Source of the DNA: 40CM-2-70-7 sp035631315
GTDB lineage: Bacteria > Gemmatimonadota > Gemmatimonadetes > Gemmatimonadales > GWC2-71-9
NCBI GenBank assembly: GCA_035631315.1
Contig: DASQIZ010000069.1
Coordinates: forward strand, 66,355 to 130,354
DNA length: 64,000 bases
Direction: 5' to 3'
In this document: piece after piece, positions 1 through 8,075 of the stretch
How the letters are laid out: every line of letters begins with the position of its first letter
Position numbering within the stretch: position 1 is the stretch's first letter
Position numbers and translations under genes: made by a program
The notes under the pieces: model-generated
The model's input: the letters and a program-made list of their open reading frames with translations, nothing else
Told to the model about the DNA's origin: nothing
The model's database searches: none

Positions 1-1
1 C

Positions 2-628
2 GACCCGTCGCAGATCGTGGCACACCGGGACTCATTCGTCGTGTTCGTCCAGGGCAGGGCCCTCGGGACTCAGGTGTCCGAAGTACGCCGTGCCGCCGAT
101 TCGCTCGTGTACGAGGAGACCCTGAACTTCGGACCGCTCGGAACTCAACACACCGTCGTTCAGATGGACCCGGCGAGCTACCGGATGCGGCAGGTCGACC
201 AGACCGGCAAGGTCAACGGCCAGGATGCGCTGATTCATCTGGTGTACGCCGGCGGCCGCGTCAAAGGAAGCGCCTCTCAACCTCAAGCGAGCGGTACGGC
301 TCGGGCCATCACCGTCGACACCGCAGCGTCGCCAGACGCTCACGACGACAATGCCCTCGCGACCCTCGTCCCGGCCCTGCCCCTGGCCGCGGGGAAGACA
401 TTCGCGTTTGGAGTGTTCGCCGCTGGTGACCCGGCGGAGCGGGTGTGGACTGCGAAGGTCATCCCGCCCGACACGGTCACTGTCCCGGCGGGCAAGTTTA
501 CCGCGTATCGCGTTGAGCTTCGCGGAGGAGAGTCCGGGCTCGACTATTTCATCACGACCACTGGGCCACGCCGTCTGGTCCGGATTGATGTCGTGGGTCA
601 ACCCTTGTCCATTCAGCTCGCCAAGTAA
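2..628 (+). CDS. Exported DUF3108-like protein, 5'-truncated by window edge
   Basis: The reading frame is open to the left edge, so the true start is outside the window; an internal GTG at 17 is the first possible start but probably not the real one. The visible ~205 residues are beta-rich with many Val/Thr/Gly. The C-terminal part has a 'VPAGKFTAYRVELRGG' stretch followed by 'DYFITTTGPRRLVRI', a pattern I associate with DUF3108-like secreted or periplasmic proteins in which a sugar- or lipid-like ligand role has been suggested but not shown. It sits 20 nt upstream of the amidohydrolase pair with a GGAG ribosome site between, so it is probably the first or second gene of that operon. Family assignment is tentative; function unknown. 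Confidence 0.6.
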   Translation, partial: DPSQIVAHRDSFVVFVQGRALGTQVSEVRRAADSLVYEETLNFGPLGTQHTVVQMDPASYRMRQVDQTGKVNGQDALIHLVYAGGRVKGSASQPQASGTARAITVDTAASPDAHDDNALATLVPALPLAAGKTFAFGVFAAGDPAERVWTAKVIPPDTVTVPAGKFTAYRVELRGGESGLDYFITTTGPRRLVRIDVVGQPLSIQLAK

Positions 629-648
629 TCTCCACCGGAGTTACCGGC

Positions 649-2073
649 ATGCGAACAATCGGATTGCTCGTCCTCGTCGGCGTGGCCGGGTGCGCGGGAG
701 TGCGCGCCACGCAGTCCCCGACGCCGGCGCAGACCGCCTCCGCCCCGGCAACGACCGCGGCACAGGACTCCTTCAGCGCCGAACGAGCCCAGTATCCCTC
801 GACCTACAAGCGTCATCCCAATCCCCCGGTCCTGATCAAGAACGCGACGATCATGACCGCGGCGGGTCAGGAGATCGCCAACGGTTCGATCCTCTTCAAG
901 GACGGACGAATCGTGGCGGTGGGGACGTCCGTAACGGCACCGGGCGACGCCGTGGTGGTCGACGGCACCGCGAAGTACGTCACCCCCGGCATCATCGACG
1001 TGCACTCGCACATGGGCGTGTACGCGGCGCCGGGCACGTGGGCCGAGAGTGACGGGAACGAGGCGGTACGGCCGAACACGGCCGACGTCTGGGCCGAGCA
1101 CTCCTTCTGGCCGCAGGATCCGCAGATCCCGTTGGCCATCGCCGGGGGCGTCACGACCATCGAGGCTCTGCCGGGGTCGGCGAACCTGATCGGCGGCCGG
1201 AGCGCAGTGCTGAAGCTCGTCCCCGCCCGCACGGTCCAGGAGATGAAGTTCCCCCACGCGCCCTACGGCCTGAAAATGGCGTGCGGCGAGAATCCGAAGC
1301 GCGTCTACGGCGACCGGGGCGGTCCCCAGACCCGGATGGGCAACATGGCCGGGTATCGGGACGCGTTCATCGCCGCCGAGGCGTACCGGAGGCGGTGGGA
1401 CAAGTGGAACGCCAAACATGAGGGGGACCCGCCGGAGCGCGACTTGAAGGAAGAGACCCTCGCCGAGGTGCTCCGCGGCCATATCCTCGTCGAAAATCAC
1501 TGCTACCGCGCCGACGAAATGGCCCAGATGATGGACCTGGGCCGCGAGTTCGGCTTCAAGATCCGCTCGTTCCACCATGCCGTGGAGGCCTACAAGATCC
1601 GCGACCTCCTGGTCGCGAATGGCACCGGCGCGACGGTCTGGTCCGACTGGTGGGGCTTCAAGGAAGAGGCGATGGACGGCATTCACGAGAATGCCGCTCT
1701 GCTCGATCAGGCCGGCGTGAAGATCAACATCCACTCGGACGATGCCGGTGTGATTCAGCATATGAACCAGGAAGCCGCGAAGGCGATGTATTACGGCATT
1801 CAGGCCGGCATCCCGGTCAGCCGCGATCACGCCCTCCGCTGGATCACCGCGAATCCCGCCTGGACGCTCGGCATCGATTCGATCGTCGGCACCCTCGAAG
1901 TGGGCAAGATGGCGGACGTGGTGCTGTGGTCGGGTGATCCGTTCTCGGTCTACAGCCGCGCGCAGCAGGTCTACAACGACGGCTGGCTGGTCTACGACCG
2001 CAACGATCCGAAGCACCAGCCCCGCACGGACTTCGAGCTGGGTCAGGAACCCCTTCCCGGGAGCGACCGATGA
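649..2073 (+). CDS. Amidohydrolase-family lipoprotein (metal-dependent hydrolase)
   Basis: A 474-aa protein of the amidohydrolase superfamily (imidazolonepropionase-like branch). The N-terminus is a lipoprotein signal ending in 'VGVAGC', so it is likely anchored in the periplasm. The superfamily metal motif is intact: 'DVHSHMG' puts His119 and His121 at the end of strand 1, with later ligand candidates in 'ENHCYRADE', 'SFHHAVEAYK' and 'NIHSDDAG'. The C-terminus has the usual 'GTLEVGKMADVVLWSGDPF' tail of the beta-sandwich domain. Substrate is unknown; relatives act on cyclic amides, peptides or organophosphates. Its stop overlaps the ATG of the next gene (ATGA), so the two are translationally coupled. 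The start is supported by a GGAG 14 nt upstream and by the signal peptide beginning at once. Confidence 0.88.
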   Translation: MRTIGLLVLVGVAGCAGVRATQSPTPAQTASAPATTAAQDSFSAERAQYPSTYKRHPNPPVLIKNATIMTAAGQEIANGSILFKDGRIVAVGTSVTAPGDAVVVDGTAKYVTPGIIDVHSHMGVYAAPGTWAESDGNEAVRPNTADVWAEHSFWPQDPQIPLAIAGGVTTIEALPGSANLIGGRSAVLKLVPARTVQEMKFPHAPYGLKMACGENPKRVYGDRGGPQTRMGNMAGYRDAFIAAEAYRRRWDKWNAKHEGDPPERDLKEETLAEVLRGHILVENHCYRADEMAQMMDLGREFGFKIRSFHHAVEAYKIRDLLVANGTGATVWSDWWGFKEEAMDGIHENAALLDQAGVKINIHSDDAGVIQHMNQEAAKAMYYGIQAGIPVSRDHALRWITANPAWTLGIDSIVGTLEVGKMADVVLWSGDPFSVYSRAQQVYNDGWLVYDRNDPKHQPRTDFELGQEPLPGSDR

Positions 2074-3275
2074 TCGCCGTGATGCTGGCGCAGACCATCG
2101 CCCTCACCGGCGGGACCGTATACCCGGTGTCGGGGCCCAAGATCGAACATGCCACCGTGGTGATTCAGAACGGCAAGATCACGGCGGTCGGTGCCGACGT
2201 GACGATTCCCGGTGACGCGACCAGGATCGACGTCTCCGGGAAATGGGTGACGCCGGGCCTGATCGACGGCCTCTCGAACCTCGGACTATCCGAGATCGAC
2301 GCGGTCGATGGCACGAACGAGGGCAGCACCGGAAAGGACATCGCCTCGAGTTTCAACGTCTCGGAGGGACTGAATCCGGCGTCGACGCTCATCCCCATAG
2401 CCCGGATCGAGGGCGTGACCAGTGCGCTGGCGTCTCCGGGTGGTGGTCTGATCGGTGGTCAGGCGGTCCTGATCGACCTCGACGGTGGCACGATCGAGCA
2501 GATGATCGACCGCTCCCCAGCGGCCATGGTCATGGATCTCTCCGAGGGGGCGAAGCACACCGGCAACGGTTCCCGCGCGGGCGTGAGCGCGCGACTCCGG
2601 CAGGTGTTCAACGACGCCCTTGAGTACTCGCGCCGCAAGGCCGACTACAACCGCGCGCAGATGGAAGCGCTCTCCGCGCCCGCGGCCGACCTCGAAGCCC
2701 TGCTGCCGGTGCTCCGCGGTGAGGTGCCCGTGCTGGTCAACGTGAACCGGAAGAGCGACATCCTGACTGCCCTCCGGGTCGCAAAGGAGTACAAGCTCAA
2801 GATGATTCTGGCGGGGGCATCCGAGGGCTGGGAGGTAGCCTCCGAGATTGCGGCGGCGGGCGCGCCAGTGTTGGTGGCGCCGATGGACAACCTGCCGAGC
2901 TACGATGGTCTGGGCATCCGCTTCGGAAATGCATCGATGCTTGCGAAGGCGGGTGTGAAAGTCGGGTTCTACTTCTCCGACTCGCACAACGCGCGGGACA
3001 TCCGCCAGCAGGCGGGTACTGCGGTGTCGTTCGGGATGACGTGGGACCAAGCCCTGCGCGCCATCACCCTCACCCCTGCCGAGATCTTCGGTGTCGGTGA
3101 GAAGTACGGGTCACTGGATGCCGGGAAGGTGGCGAACGTCGTCGTGTGGTCGGGCGACCCGTTCGAGTTCTCGACCGCGGTGGAGCATGTCTACATCCGC
3201 GGCCACGAGATTCCGCTGACGAGCAGGCAGAAGGAGCTGTTCGAGAGATATAAGACGGTGCCACCGAGTTACTAA
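2070..3275 (+). CDS. Amidohydrolase paralogue lacking metal ligands (probable pseudoenzyme)
   Basis: A 401-aa paralogue of the preceding amidohydrolase, sharing the N-terminal beta-sandwich ('VVIQNGKITAVGADVTIPGD'), the 'TPGLID' entry into the barrel and the 'GSLDAGKVANVVVWSGDPFE' tail. At every position where the upstream protein has metal-binding His/Asp, this one differs. 'DVHSHMG' is replaced by 'DGLSNLG', 'ENHCYRADE' by 'NVNRKSDIL', 'FHHAVEAYK' by 'AGASEGWEV' and 'NIHSDDAG' by 'FYFSDSHN'. The simplest reading is a catalytically dead partner, perhaps forming a heteromer with the active copy, or a regulatory or binding protein. The short hydrophobic N-terminus ('MIAVMLAQTIAL') could be a weak signal peptide. 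It overlaps the upstream gene by ATGA and is followed by a strong hairpin terminator. Confidence 0.85.
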   Translation: MIAVMLAQTIALTGGTVYPVSGPKIEHATVVIQNGKITAVGADVTIPGDATRIDVSGKWVTPGLIDGLSNLGLSEIDAVDGTNEGSTGKDIASSFNVSEGLNPASTLIPIARIEGVTSALASPGGGLIGGQAVLIDLDGGTIEQMIDRSPAAMVMDLSEGAKHTGNGSRAGVSARLRQVFNDALEYSRRKADYNRAQMEALSAPAADLEALLPVLRGEVPVLVNVNRKSDILTALRVAKEYKLKMILAGASEGWEVASEIAAAGAPVLVAPMDNLPSYDGLGIRFGNASMLAKAGVKVGFYFSDSHNARDIRQQAGTAVSFGMTWDQALRAITLTPAEIFGVGEKYGSLDAGKVANVVVWSGDPFEFSTAVEHVYIRGHEIPLTSRQKELFERYKTVPPSY

Positions 3276-3300
3276 GTGGCCAAGTGGCCAGGTGGCTAAG
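3274..3300 (+). repeat. AAGTGGCCA tandem short repeat at gene end
   Basis: Three imperfect copies of a 9-nt AAGTGGCCA unit begin right at the stop codon of the amidohydrolase paralogue. A similar sequence in inverted orientation ('CTTGACCACTTAGCC') lies at 3350-3364, on the other side of the terminator hairpin. The terminal GGCTAAG (3294-3300) can pair with CTTAGCC (3358-3364). This looks like a dispersed intergenic repeat of the REP type; a genome-wide count would settle it. Confidence 0.5.
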
Positions 3301-3310
3301 GAGAAACACG

Positions 3311-3345
3311 AAGGCGGCGAGATCGCGATGATCCGCCGCCTTTAT
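3311..3345. terminator. Hairpin terminator between convergent genes
   Basis: A perfect 9-bp stem (AAGGCGGCG at 3311-3319 with CGCCGCCTT at 3334-3342) encloses a 14-nt loop that is itself self-complementary, and the stem runs into TTTATCTT on the plus strand. It separates the amidohydrolase pair (+) from rpmA (-) and could serve both strands, though the T-tract favours the plus direction. Confidence 0.75.
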
Positions 3346-3380
3346 CTTACTTGACCACTTAGCCGATCAGCGACCTAGCG

Positions 3381-3641
3381 TCATGCAGTTGCCGGATACA
3401 CACTCACCTTGTATCTCGTCTTACTCTTGTGCTCGAATTTGACCTGGCCGTCGGCGACCGCGAAGAGCGTGTCATCGGAGGCGCGGCGGACATTCACGCC
3501 CGGGTGGAACTTGGTACCGCGCTGGCGGACCAGGATGTTCCCCGCCTTGACGAACTGACCGCCGAAGCGCTTGACGCCGAGGTACTGCGGGTTCGAGTCG
3601 CGGCCGTTTCGGGTAGAGCCGACACCCTTCTTATGAGCCAT
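3381..3641 (-). CDS. rpmA: 50S ribosomal protein bL27
   Basis: 86 aa, the usual length for bL27, a large-subunit protein whose N-terminal tail reaches toward the peptidyl transferase centre. The sequence opens 'MAHKKGVGSTRNGRDSNPQ' and contains 'YLGVKRFGGQFVKAGNILV', both hallmarks of the family. There is no Firmicutes-type cleavable N-terminal extension: the mature 'AHKKG' follows Met directly. It lies 7 nt downstream of rplU, the near-universal rplU-rpmA pair, and is presumably cotranscribed from the promoter in front of rplU. Confidence 0.97.
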   Translation of the reverse strand: MAHKKGVGSTRNGRDSNPQYLGVKRFGGQFVKAGNILVRQRGTKFHPGVNVRRASDDTLFAVADGQVKFEHKSKTRYKVSVYPATA

Positions 3642-3648
3642 TAGACCC

Positions 3649-3966
3649 TCACCCGACCTTCACGTCGGCGATCTTCACTTCGGTGAACTGCTGGCGATGG
3701 CCGGCATGGCGGCGGTACCCGGTGCGACGGGCGAACCGGTAAATCCGGATCTTCCGCGCCTTCCCGTGCCGCACCACCTCGGCCGTCACCTTCGCACCTT
3801 TGACCTTGGGCGTCCCGGTCTGAATCGTCTTCCCGTCCGACGTGAGGAGCACCTCGTCGAACGTCACCTTGCTCCCGGGCTCGGCATCGAGGAGCGGGAC
3901 TTTGATCGTTCGGCCCTCTTCAGCCCGGAACTGCTGGCCGGCGGCCTTGAAAATGGCATACGTCAT
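3649..3966 (-). CDS. rplU: 50S ribosomal protein bL21
   Basis: 105 aa, normal for bL21, a 23S rRNA-binding protein of the large subunit. The N-terminus 'MTYAIFKAAGQQFRAEEG' and the basic C-terminal block 'KARKIRIYRFARRTGYRRHA' followed by 'GHRQQFTEVKI' are diagnostic. It is the first gene of the rplU-rpmA pair. The leader is unusually short: the -10 box ends only 9 nt before the ATG, leaving no room for the structured L21 leader known from some other phyla. Autoregulation by such a leader is therefore unlikely here (inference). Confidence 0.97.
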   Translation of the reverse strand: MTYAIFKAAGQQFRAEEGRTIKVPLLDAEPGSKVTFDEVLLTSDGKTIQTGTPKVKGAKVTAEVVRHGKARKIRIYRFARRTGYRRHAGHRQQFTEVKIADVKVG

Positions 3967-3975
3967 AGGGCGCGG

Positions 3976-4004
3976 AACCTAGTTGGGGTCATAGAGTTAG
4001 TCAA
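3976..4004 (-). promoter_or_regulatory. Sigma70-type promoter of rplU-rpmA
   Basis: On the minus strand TTGACT (4004-3999), a 17-nt spacer and TAGGTT (3981-3976) lie immediately before rplU. The expected start of transcription is within about 3 nt of the ATG at 3966, so the transcript would be leaderless or nearly so. Confidence 0.65.
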
Positions 4005-4091
4005 GCTCCGAGCGCAGCGAGGAGCTTGCCCTGAGCGCAGCGAAGGGCCTGCCCGGCACAGCGAAGGGCCTGCCCAGCACAGCGAAGGGCC
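4003..4091. repeat. REP-like 'GAGCGCAGCGA' palindrome and tandem array
   Basis: Two adjacent hairpins share the same loop GAGCGCAGCGA: AGCTCC/GGAGCT at 4004-4026, then GCCCT/AGGGC at 4028-4048. After these the unit CAGCGAAGGGCC recurs at 4038, 4059 and 4080 with an exact 21-nt period. Translated, it gives the spurious 'ACPERSEG'-like peptide often seen in environmental genomes. It fills the gap between rplU and the RNase gene. It is probably a dispersed intergenic repeat; it may also help terminate the RNase transcript, but there is no T-tract. Confidence 0.75.
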
Positions 4092-4094
4092 TTC

Positions 4095-5735
4095 TCAAGC
4101 CACGGCGTACTGCTCAGTTACGTCCCGTCCGGCCGGCTTGGCCATCATCCGGAACTCATCCAGCCGCATCATCGGATCGTCCCGGACCTCGAGCTGGAGC
4201 CCCGTCTGCTTCTCCAATTGCCGCAAGAAGTTCGGCTCCTGCTCCACCAGGTAGATGGCCACCTCGGGGTGCAGCCGGACCGCCAGTTGGCGCTCCTTGT
4301 GGTCCGCCCCAGCGCGCTTGAGGGACCGCTCCATCCGGCGAACCACCACCTCGGGCCGGAAGACGCGCCCCGTCCCCGAGCAGGTCGGACACTCGGCCGT
4401 CATCGACTGCCAGAGCGACGGACGTACCCGCTGGCGGGTCATCTCGATCAGCCCCAGCTCGGACACCGCGTAAGCCTTGGTGCGCGCGCGGTCACGCCCC
4501 AGGTGCGTGCGGAGCTCATGGAGCACCTTGTCCCGGTTCCCCCGGGTCTCCATGTCGATGAAGTCCACCACGATGATCCCGCCCACGTCCCGGAGCCGCA
4601 GCTGCCGGGCCACTTCGCGAGCGGCCTCGAGGTTGGTCCGGAGGATGGTGCTTTCAGGGTCCTTCTTGCCGGTGTAGCGCCCCGTGTTCACGTCGATAGA
4701 GACGAGTGCTTCGGTGGGCTGGATGATGATATAGCCGCCCGTCGGCAGGTCGACACGCTGGGTGAAGAGCCCCCGGATCTCGGTTTCGATGTCGTACTCA
4801 TCGAAGAGCGGCGCCTCGTCTTGGTACAGCTTGACCCGGCCGAGCAGCTCGGGGTCGATCTGGCCCAGGTACTGCTCGATTTCGTTGTAGAGCTGCTTCG
4901 AGTCGACCAGAAGCCCGTCGACCTTGTCGGAAAACAGGTCGCGGACGATCCCCCGGGTGAGTGACGTCTCCCGCTGCACCAGAGCCGGGGCCCGCACCGA
5001 CTTGCTCTTCCGGACGATCTTCTTCCAGAGACCGACCAGATGGTCGATTTCGCGCTTGCAGCTCTCCTCGGTCAGGTCATCGGCCACCGTGCGGATGATC
5101 CAGCCGCCCTCATCCTTGGGGACGAGGCGACTCACCATCTCGCGCAATTTCGCCCGCTGCTCGCGGTTCTCGATTTTCCGGGAGACGCCGACCTTCGACG
5201 CGTACGGCATGTAGACGAGAAAACGGCCCGGCAATGAGAGCTGTGCGGTAACGCGCGGACCCTTGGTACTGATGGGCTCTTTGATGACCTGAACGAGCTT
5301 GGTCTGACCCCGCTTCAGCTCGTCCTGGATGTTCGGGAGAGGTCGACGCCCGCGACGGCCACCACCACCGCCACCATTCCGGCCGCGTCCACCTTGCTGT
5401 TGCGGCTGTTGCTGGGCTTGGGGAGCGCCGTCGCCGTTTCCGGCTCCGTCGCCGTTCTGAGGCTCGTCGTCGACGTCCTCGGGCTCACCCGGCTCGTCTT
5501 CATCCTCCGACTCGATCAAGTCGGAAGCATGAAGAAAGGCGCTTTTCTCGGCACCGATATTCAGGAACGCAGCCTGAATACCGGGAAGTACCGCTTCTAC
5601 TTTGCCGAGGTAGATGTCCCCGACGGAACGCCGGGCATCGGGACGATCGACCAGGAGTTCAACAAGGCGGTCGTCCTCGAGAATCGCCACGCGGGTTTCC
5701 CGCTGGCTTCCTGAGATGAGAATTTCTCGCTTCAA
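4095..5735 (-). CDS. rng: Ribonuclease G/E family endoribonuclease
   Basis: 546 aa. RNase E/G cuts single-stranded AU-rich RNA in rRNA maturation and mRNA decay. Catalytic, Mg-binding Asp348 ('VSIDVNTG') and Asp391 ('IIVVDFIDM') are present, as is the zinc-link 'CPTCSGTG' (Cys449, Cys452) that dimerises the enzyme. No C-terminal degradosome scaffold follows, so it is RNase G-like. The S1 domain (about residues 38-180) is split by a 57-residue low-complexity insert at 76-132: acidic, then Gln-rich, then Gly/Arg-rich (GGRGRN, GGGGGGRRGRR), a plausible extra RNA-binding loop. The start is TTG at 5735, matching the family N-terminus 'MKREILI', with AAAGGA 8 nt upstream; no ATG fits the family start. 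Confidence 0.93.
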   Translation of the reverse strand: MKREILISGSQRETRVAILEDDRLVELLVDRPDARRSVGDIYLGKVEAVLPGIQAAFLNIGAEKSAFLHASDLIESEDEDEPGEPEDVDDEPQNGDGAGNGDGAPQAQQQPQQQGGRGRNGGGGGGRRGRRPLPNIQDELKRGQTKLVQVIKEPISTKGPRVTAQLSLPGRFLVYMPYASKVGVSRKIENREQRAKLREMVSRLVPKDEGGWIIRTVADDLTEESCKREIDHLVGLWKKIVRKSKSVRAPALVQRETSLTRGIVRDLFSDKVDGLLVDSKQLYNEIEQYLGQIDPELLGRVKLYQDEAPLFDEYDIETEIRGLFTQRVDLPTGGYIIIQPTEALVSIDVNTGRYTGKKDPESTILRTNLEAAREVARQLRLRDVGGIIVVDFIDMETRGNRDKVLHELRTHLGRDRARTKAYAVSELGLIEMTRQRVRPSLWQSMTAECPTCSGTGRVFRPEVVVRRMERSLKRAGADHKERQLAVRLHPEVAIYLVEQEPNFLRQLEKQTGLQLEVRDDPMMRLDEFRMMAKPAGRDVTEQYAVA

Positions 5736-5938
5736 AGCATGAATCCTTTACGCCTCCGGTCGGCCAACAGCCCCCGGGGGTCCCATGGTGGTTCCAGCAA
5801 TTGCTCGATGAGGCAGAGCCTGAGAGATCGGAGTTAGGCGAGGGCAAATGAACCTGGACGCCCGCGGCGGTGGGCAGCTTGCGCGTCAGCGACGCGAACG
5901 GAGCCAAGGTTCGAAGCACGTTGTAAATGTAAGCGCCC

Positions 5939-5966
5939 TTGTGAGTTACGTCAATCAGGCTAGACT
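5939..5966 (+). promoter_or_regulatory. Promoter of prolyl oligopeptidase gene
   Basis: TTGTGA (5939-5944), a 16-nt spacer and TAGACT (5961-5966) precede the ATG at 5977 by 10 nt, giving a leader of only a few bases. The rest of the 241-nt divergent gap (5736-5976) contains the RNase ribosome site at 5742-5749 and nothing else I can identify. Confidence 0.45.
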
Positions 5967-5976
5967 TCCTCGCGCC

Positions 5977-8064
5977 ATGCGCGCCAGGACTGCATCCCCT
6001 ACGAGCCCAACCCCTCCGGCGTTCCACTACCCACCCACCCGGAAGTCCAACCAGGTGGACGATTATCACGGGACCAAGGTCGAGGACCCGTACCGCTGGC
6101 TCGAAGAGGTCGACGCCGCCGAGACCAAGGCGTGGGTGGAGGCCCAGAACGGGGTCACCTTCAGCTTCCTTGAGGGCATCCCCCAGCGGGAGACCATCCA
6201 TCGGCGCCTGACCGAGCTCTGGAGTTATGAACGCTTCGGCGTGCCGTCCCACCGGGCCGGGCGCTGGTTCTACTACCGGAATGACGGCCTGCAGAATCAG
6301 GCCGTCCTGTACCGGGCTGACTCCCCGGATGGCACCCCGACCGTTCTCCTCGACCCCAACCTGCTTTCTCCGGACGGCACCACCGCCCTCGGCGTAACGG
6401 CGATCAGCGAGGACGGACGGCTGCTCGCCTACTCCATCTCCGAAAGCGGATCCGACTGGAACGTGATCAGGGTTCGCAACGTGGACACCGGCGCTGACCT
6501 GGCCGACCGGCTCGAGTGGGTGAAGTTCTCGTCGATCGGGTGGACGCACGACGGCCGGGGGTTCTTCTACAGCCGGTATCCGGTTCCCGCGGCGGATGGC
6601 GACCCGCTTCTGGAGGTCAACAAGAACCACAAGCTCTACTACCACAGCCTCGGCACCACGCAGGAAGAGGACCGCTTGATCTGGGAGCGCCCCGACGAGC
6701 CCGATTGGGGTGTGAGCGCCGAGGTGACCGAGGACGGGCGGTATCTGGTGATGTCGATCTGGGTGGGGACGGACCGGCGGAACCGCCTCTACTACATCGA
6801 TCTCGACATTCCGGGGAAAGTCGTCCAGCTCCTCGACGCTTTCGACGCGGCGTGGGGATTCATTGGAAACGATGGACCCGTGTTCTACCTCGTCACGGAC
6901 AACGATGCGCCTCGCCGGCAGGTCGTGAAAATCGACACACAGTCTGCAGACCTCACGCCGCGCGTCATCGTGCCCGAACAGGAGGAGGCACTCGAGTCGG
7001 TCCACCTGTCGCACGACGTCCTGGTGACCGGCTACCTCCATCACGCGCATGCCCGACTGCGACGATTTCGCCTTACCGGCGAGGAGCTGGCCCCGATCGC
7101 GCTGCCCACCCTCGGTTCGGTCGCCGAGCTGTCGGGGGAACGGCGCTCCCCCACCCTGTTCTTCGCCTTCACGTCGTTTCTCACGCCCACGGCCATTCTG
7201 TCGCACAACGTGGAGGCCGGCGAGACCCGCGTCTGGCGCGCGCCCGCCGTGAAGTTCGACGCCGCCCGGTACGAAACCACTCAGGTGTTCGTCCGGTCAA
7301 AGGATGGAACCGAGCTTCCCATGTTCTTGGTAGGCGGCCGGGATCTCCCCAGGGACGGCACCGCGCCCGTCTACCTGTACGGTTACGGCGGGTTCGGTGT
7401 GAACATGACGCCCGCGTTTTCCGCCGGCATCATCGGCTGGCTGGAGCTCGGCGGCGTCTTCGCCATGCCGGTGCTCCGGGGCGGCAACGAATACGGCGAG
7501 GGGTGGCACGAAGCCGGGATGTTCGAGCGGAAGCAGAACGTGTTCGACGACTTCTTTGCGGCAGCCGAATGGCTGATCGCCGGAAATTTCACGCGCCCCG
7601 GGCGTCTCGCGATCGGCGGTGGGTCGAATGGCGGACTTCTGGTGGGCGCGGCCATGACTCAGCGCCCCGAACTCTTTGGCGCCGCGCTTCCGGCCGTCGG
7701 CGTGATGGACATGCTCCGCTTTCACCGGTTCACCATCGGGTGGGCCTGGGTCTCCGAATACGGCTCGGCCGACGACGCGGCCCAGTTCCCGGCGCTCCTC
7801 GCCTACTCTCCCCTCCACAATCTCCGGCCTGGGACACGCTACCCCGCAACGCTGGTGACGACAGCCGATCATGACGACCGGGTGGTCCCGGGGCACTCGT
7901 TCAAGTTCGCGGCGGCCCTTCAGGCGGCCCAGGCGGGACCAGCCCCCGTCATGATCCGCATCGAGACCAAAGCCGGCCATGGGGCCGGGAAGCCGGTGGC
8001 CAAGATGATCGACGAACAGGCCGACCGCTGGGCCTTTCTAGTGAAGGTGCTCGGCGCGGCGTAG
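5977..8064 (+). CDS. Prolyl oligopeptidase family serine peptidase (S9A)
   Basis: 695 aa from the ATG at 5977. It hydrolyses peptide bonds after proline in short peptides. The N-terminal region begins with the family-typical 'DYHGTKVEDPYRWLEE'; a seven-bladed propeller spans roughly residues 80-420, and the C-terminal alpha/beta-hydrolase domain carries the triad Ser550 ('GGGSNGGLLVG'), Asp633 ('DHDDRVV') and His668 ('KAGHGAGKP'). No signal peptide is evident from this start, suggesting a cytoplasmic enzyme. An earlier in-frame ATG at 5848 would add 43 residues, but those look like untranslated sequence and the promoter lies between the two starts. The next gene follows 11 nt later. Confidence 0.93.
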   Translation: MRARTASPTSPTPPAFHYPPTRKSNQVDDYHGTKVEDPYRWLEEVDAAETKAWVEAQNGVTFSFLEGIPQRETIHRRLTELWSYERFGVPSHRAGRWFYYRNDGLQNQAVLYRADSPDGTPTVLLDPNLLSPDGTTALGVTAISEDGRLLAYSISESGSDWNVIRVRNVDTGADLADRLEWVKFSSIGWTHDGRGFFYSRYPVPAADGDPLLEVNKNHKLYYHSLGTTQEEDRLIWERPDEPDWGVSAEVTEDGRYLVMSIWVGTDRRNRLYYIDLDIPGKVVQLLDAFDAAWGFIGNDGPVFYLVTDNDAPRRQVVKIDTQSADLTPRVIVPEQEEALESVHLSHDVLVTGYLHHAHARLRRFRLTGEELAPIALPTLGSVAELSGERRSPTLFFAFTSFLTPTAILSHNVEAGETRVWRAPAVKFDAARYETTQVFVRSKDGTELPMFLVGGRDLPRDGTAPVYLYGYGGFGVNMTPAFSAGIIGWLELGGVFAMPVLRGGNEYGEGWHEAGMFERKQNVFDDFFAAAEWLIAGNFTRPGRLAIGGGSNGGLLVGAAMTQRPELFGAALPAVGVMDMLRFHRFTIGWAWVSEYGSADDAAQFPALLAYSPLHNLRPGTRYPATLVTTADHDDRVVPGHSFKFAAALQAAQAGPAPVMIRIETKAGHGAGKPVAKMIDEQADRWAFLVKVLGAA

Positions 8065-8075
8065 CTTGTTGCACC

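Noticed and set aside
3697..4254. A plus-strand frame encoding an ACPERSEG-type peptide
   Set aside because: It is antisense to rplU and the RNase gene and its distinctive part is the translated intergenic repeat.
5800..5870. TPP-riboswitch-like words (CTGAGAG ... ATGAACCTGGA) upstream of the prolyl oligopeptidase gene
   Set aside because: The conserved GATCTGGATAAT-type core and the paired stems are absent, the gene has no link to thiamine, and a promoter lies further downstream of it.
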